Shown here piece by piece: positions 62,797-64,000 of a stretch of DNA of 64,000 nt. The notes below the pieces were generated by a model. It did no database searches. It saw only the letters and a program-made list of their open reading frames with translations, and was not told the origin of the DNA. This stretch comes from an uncultured Caulobacterales bacterium (GTDB taxonomy: Bacteria; Pseudomonadota; Alphaproteobacteria; Caulobacterales; Maricaulaceae): positions 94,486 through 158,485 of the forward strand of contig CALKXY010000012.1 in the NCBI GenBank assembly GCA_938003545.1, read 5' to 3'. Position numbers and translations under genes: made by a program. Within the stretch, counting starts at the first letter, position 1, and each line of letters begins with the position of its first letter.

Positions 62797-63519
62797 CTAA
62801 TCCATCATCTCTTTTAGGGCATCGCCCAGTAGTTTCACTAAGCGGGCAACACCAGCTGCGGTGTCGATGTGGTCCTGCCGTATCTCAATTGCAAGATGTG
62901 GCAAGGCGCGTGGAGCAATATGCTTATCAACCGTGTAGTTAAGGTCCATTGCGGAATAAGGTTCATTTATCCCGACGGAATATTCAGGTGCCAGGCGATT
63001 GATTAAAAATTTAAACCGCTCTGCACTGGCCTCGTCATGTTTAACTAACAAGCCCAAATCAAGGCGGCGGCGCTCGCCCAAATGCGGCTTTGGGGTGAAA
63101 GAATGCACCGAAACCGTGAACGGACCATCTTGCGCGCTCAAATGTTCGGACAAAGCCTTATGATAAGGTTTGTAAAGCGTATCGATGCGGTCTTGGCGCG
63201 CCGCAGCATCCACATCCTGATTACCCGGAATATATGTTCCATCAGACTCTTTTGGGATCAGGCTCTCCATGCGCGTATTGCGGTTCGGGTCGATCAACAG
63301 GCGCGAAAATCCAGCGACAATGCCACCACATTTGAACCGTTTGCACACTCCGCGAATGACATCTTCCGTGCCAATATCCCATGCAATATGACGGGTCAGA
63401 TCTTCACCGCTGAGACCCAAATCCGCATAACGGTCTGGAATATGGCGCGAGGCATGATCCCCAAATAGAAAGAGCGGCGCATCAGACGTAGCGGGAATAA
63501 TGTGAAACGGTTCGGACAT
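62797..63519 (-). CDS. N-formylglutamate amidohydrolase family protein
   Basis: 240 residues from the ATG at 63519; a GTG two codons upstream is possible. The family features include FLFGDHASRHIPDRYADLGL at the N-terminus, the block HIAWDIGTEDVIRGVCKRF and the block GGIVAGFSRLLIDPNRNTRM. TVSVHSFTPK (zinc/catalytic region) and a conserved C-terminal HLAIEIRQDHI complete it. The fold is the HutG-type hydrolase, but many members have no proven formylglutamate activity, and no histidine-degradation genes are near. It heads a leftward operon with msrA and the membrane-protein gene. Confidence 0.9.
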   Translation of the reverse strand: MSEPFHIIPATSDAPLFLFGDHASRHIPDRYADLGLSGEDLTRHIAWDIGTEDVIRGVCKRFKCGGIVAGFSRLLIDPNRNTRMESLIPKESDGTYIPGNQDVDAAARQDRIDTLYKPYHKALSEHLSAQDGPFTVSVHSFTPKPHLGERRRLDLGLLVKHDEASAERFKFLINRLAPEYSVGINEPYSAMDLNYTVDKHIAPRALPHLAIEIRQDHIDTAAGVARLVKLLGDALKEMMD

Positions 63520-63952
63520 ATGCACCTGTGATAACAGAGTAGAGGGGAATATGTAGGGGTGATATCAGATCAACCCTGAACACGCCCTGACAAGACCTCT
63601 CAAAATGCCATGCGAATATGTCCGCAGCCACGCGCCCGTTTCTGGGGTGACGACCAAATGAGTATTTAGGCGGGACGGCCCGCAGGGTCAGCACTCGCGA
63701 CGGAGTACCGAAGTAGAAAGTTTGTTTTACGCGAGACTGAAACTGTTCGTTTGTCAGACGTACAGTAAACCCTGCGGCAATGGTTTTTGTTGCGACGGTT
63801 GGGGGTCCTGCAGTCAAACCTTCCGACAGTCACTCGGAAATCCAAAGATTTTCGAGAACCCGGTTCAAGATCAGGCAGTCAACACTCACCGCAAAAGGTC
63901 CGGCACACGTCTGGCTCTCACACCAAACCGCTCAACCCCACCGTCTCTCGGT
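63520..63952. other. Terminal stretch without a supportable gene
   Basis: Several open frames cross this stretch on both strands (for example 63482-63817 on the minus strand and a frame open from about 63738 to the edge on the plus strand). None has a good start, Shine-Dalgarno sequence or recognised family. The part from about 63775 rightward is a diverged copy of 45985-46170, inverted. A gene or repeat may continue beyond the edge. Confidence 0.4.
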
Positions 63953-64000
63953 ACCAGAAGGTGAGCTCCTACCTGTCCCGTGTCCGAAAGAACCTGTGTA
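63953..64000 (+). repeat. 48-nt element, inverted exact copy of 45937-45984
   Basis: These are the last 48 nt of the window, identical to the minus strand of 45937-45984. Since identity runs up to the edge, the repeat may be longer. Upstream similarity decays over about 180 nt with small indels. Confidence 0.8.

Noticed and set aside
63482..63817. A 111-codon frame on the minus strand near the window end
   Set aside because: It overlaps the N-formylglutamate amidohydrolase family gene start in another frame and enters the repeat region; no domain or ribosome site is visible.

Overview
The window looks like an alphaproteobacterial chromosome of moderate GC content. The closest match in gene content is the Hyphomonadaceae/Caulobacterales side of the class. 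The reasons are the rpmH-rnpA-yidC-engB-argB and def-fmt-truA blocks, a GST-fold gene with an FzlA-like C-terminus ahead of queG, an etfBA pair, and Caulobacter-type REP palindromes. This placement is inference from gene content; no rRNA is present.

Layout. 1-5.3 kb: a truncated M1 peptidase lipoprotein, a divergent CDF cation exporter, a GST/FzlA-like gene, queG, a family 2 glycosyltransferase and a small membrane protein. 5.3-30.5 kb: an accessory-looking locus. A 17.8-kb gene encodes a protein of about 5,940 residues, with an N-terminal LEPRxLL motif, a DUF4347 domain, about 2,400 residues of calcium-binding thrombospondin-3-like repeats and at least 13 Ig-like units. Its transcript is shared with, or follows, a TolC-type lipoprotein. 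Divergently, three adjacent genes encode a periplasmic adaptor, a second adaptor with a cytosolic N-terminal domain, and a PqqD-like/M50 (site-2 protease)/HlyD fusion, followed by an unrecognised 330-residue protein. No ABC ATPase or RND pump is in the locus. It reads as a dedicated exporter for the giant surface protein and is the most interesting part of the window.

30.5-45 kb: an RND pump with its adaptor behind a perfect palindrome, tRNA-Leu(CAG), a bacterial alternative oxidase, thpR, an aldo/keto reductase, a Bax-inhibitor-1 family protein, a class A penicillin-binding protein, a YgjP-type metallopeptidase, a large unknown lipoprotein and etfBA. 45-46.4 kb: a GNAT gene followed by a gene-poor stretch. 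This stretch holds a REP-like palindrome and a 48-nt sequence that recurs exactly, inverted, as the last 48 nt of the window. 46.4-53 kb: gamma-glutamyltransferase, then a leftward cluster of DUF547 protein, TVP38/TMEM64 protein, MerA-like flavoprotein and an orphan histidine kinase.

53-64 kb: housekeeping genes. These are ribosomal protein L34, RNase P protein, YidC, EngB, ArgB, a DUF1036 protein, a HAD phosphatase, a zinc-ribbon protein, Def, Fmt and TruA, then a leftward operon of an N-formylglutamate amidohydrolase family protein, MsrA and a membrane protein. The last 480 nt contain no gene I can support.
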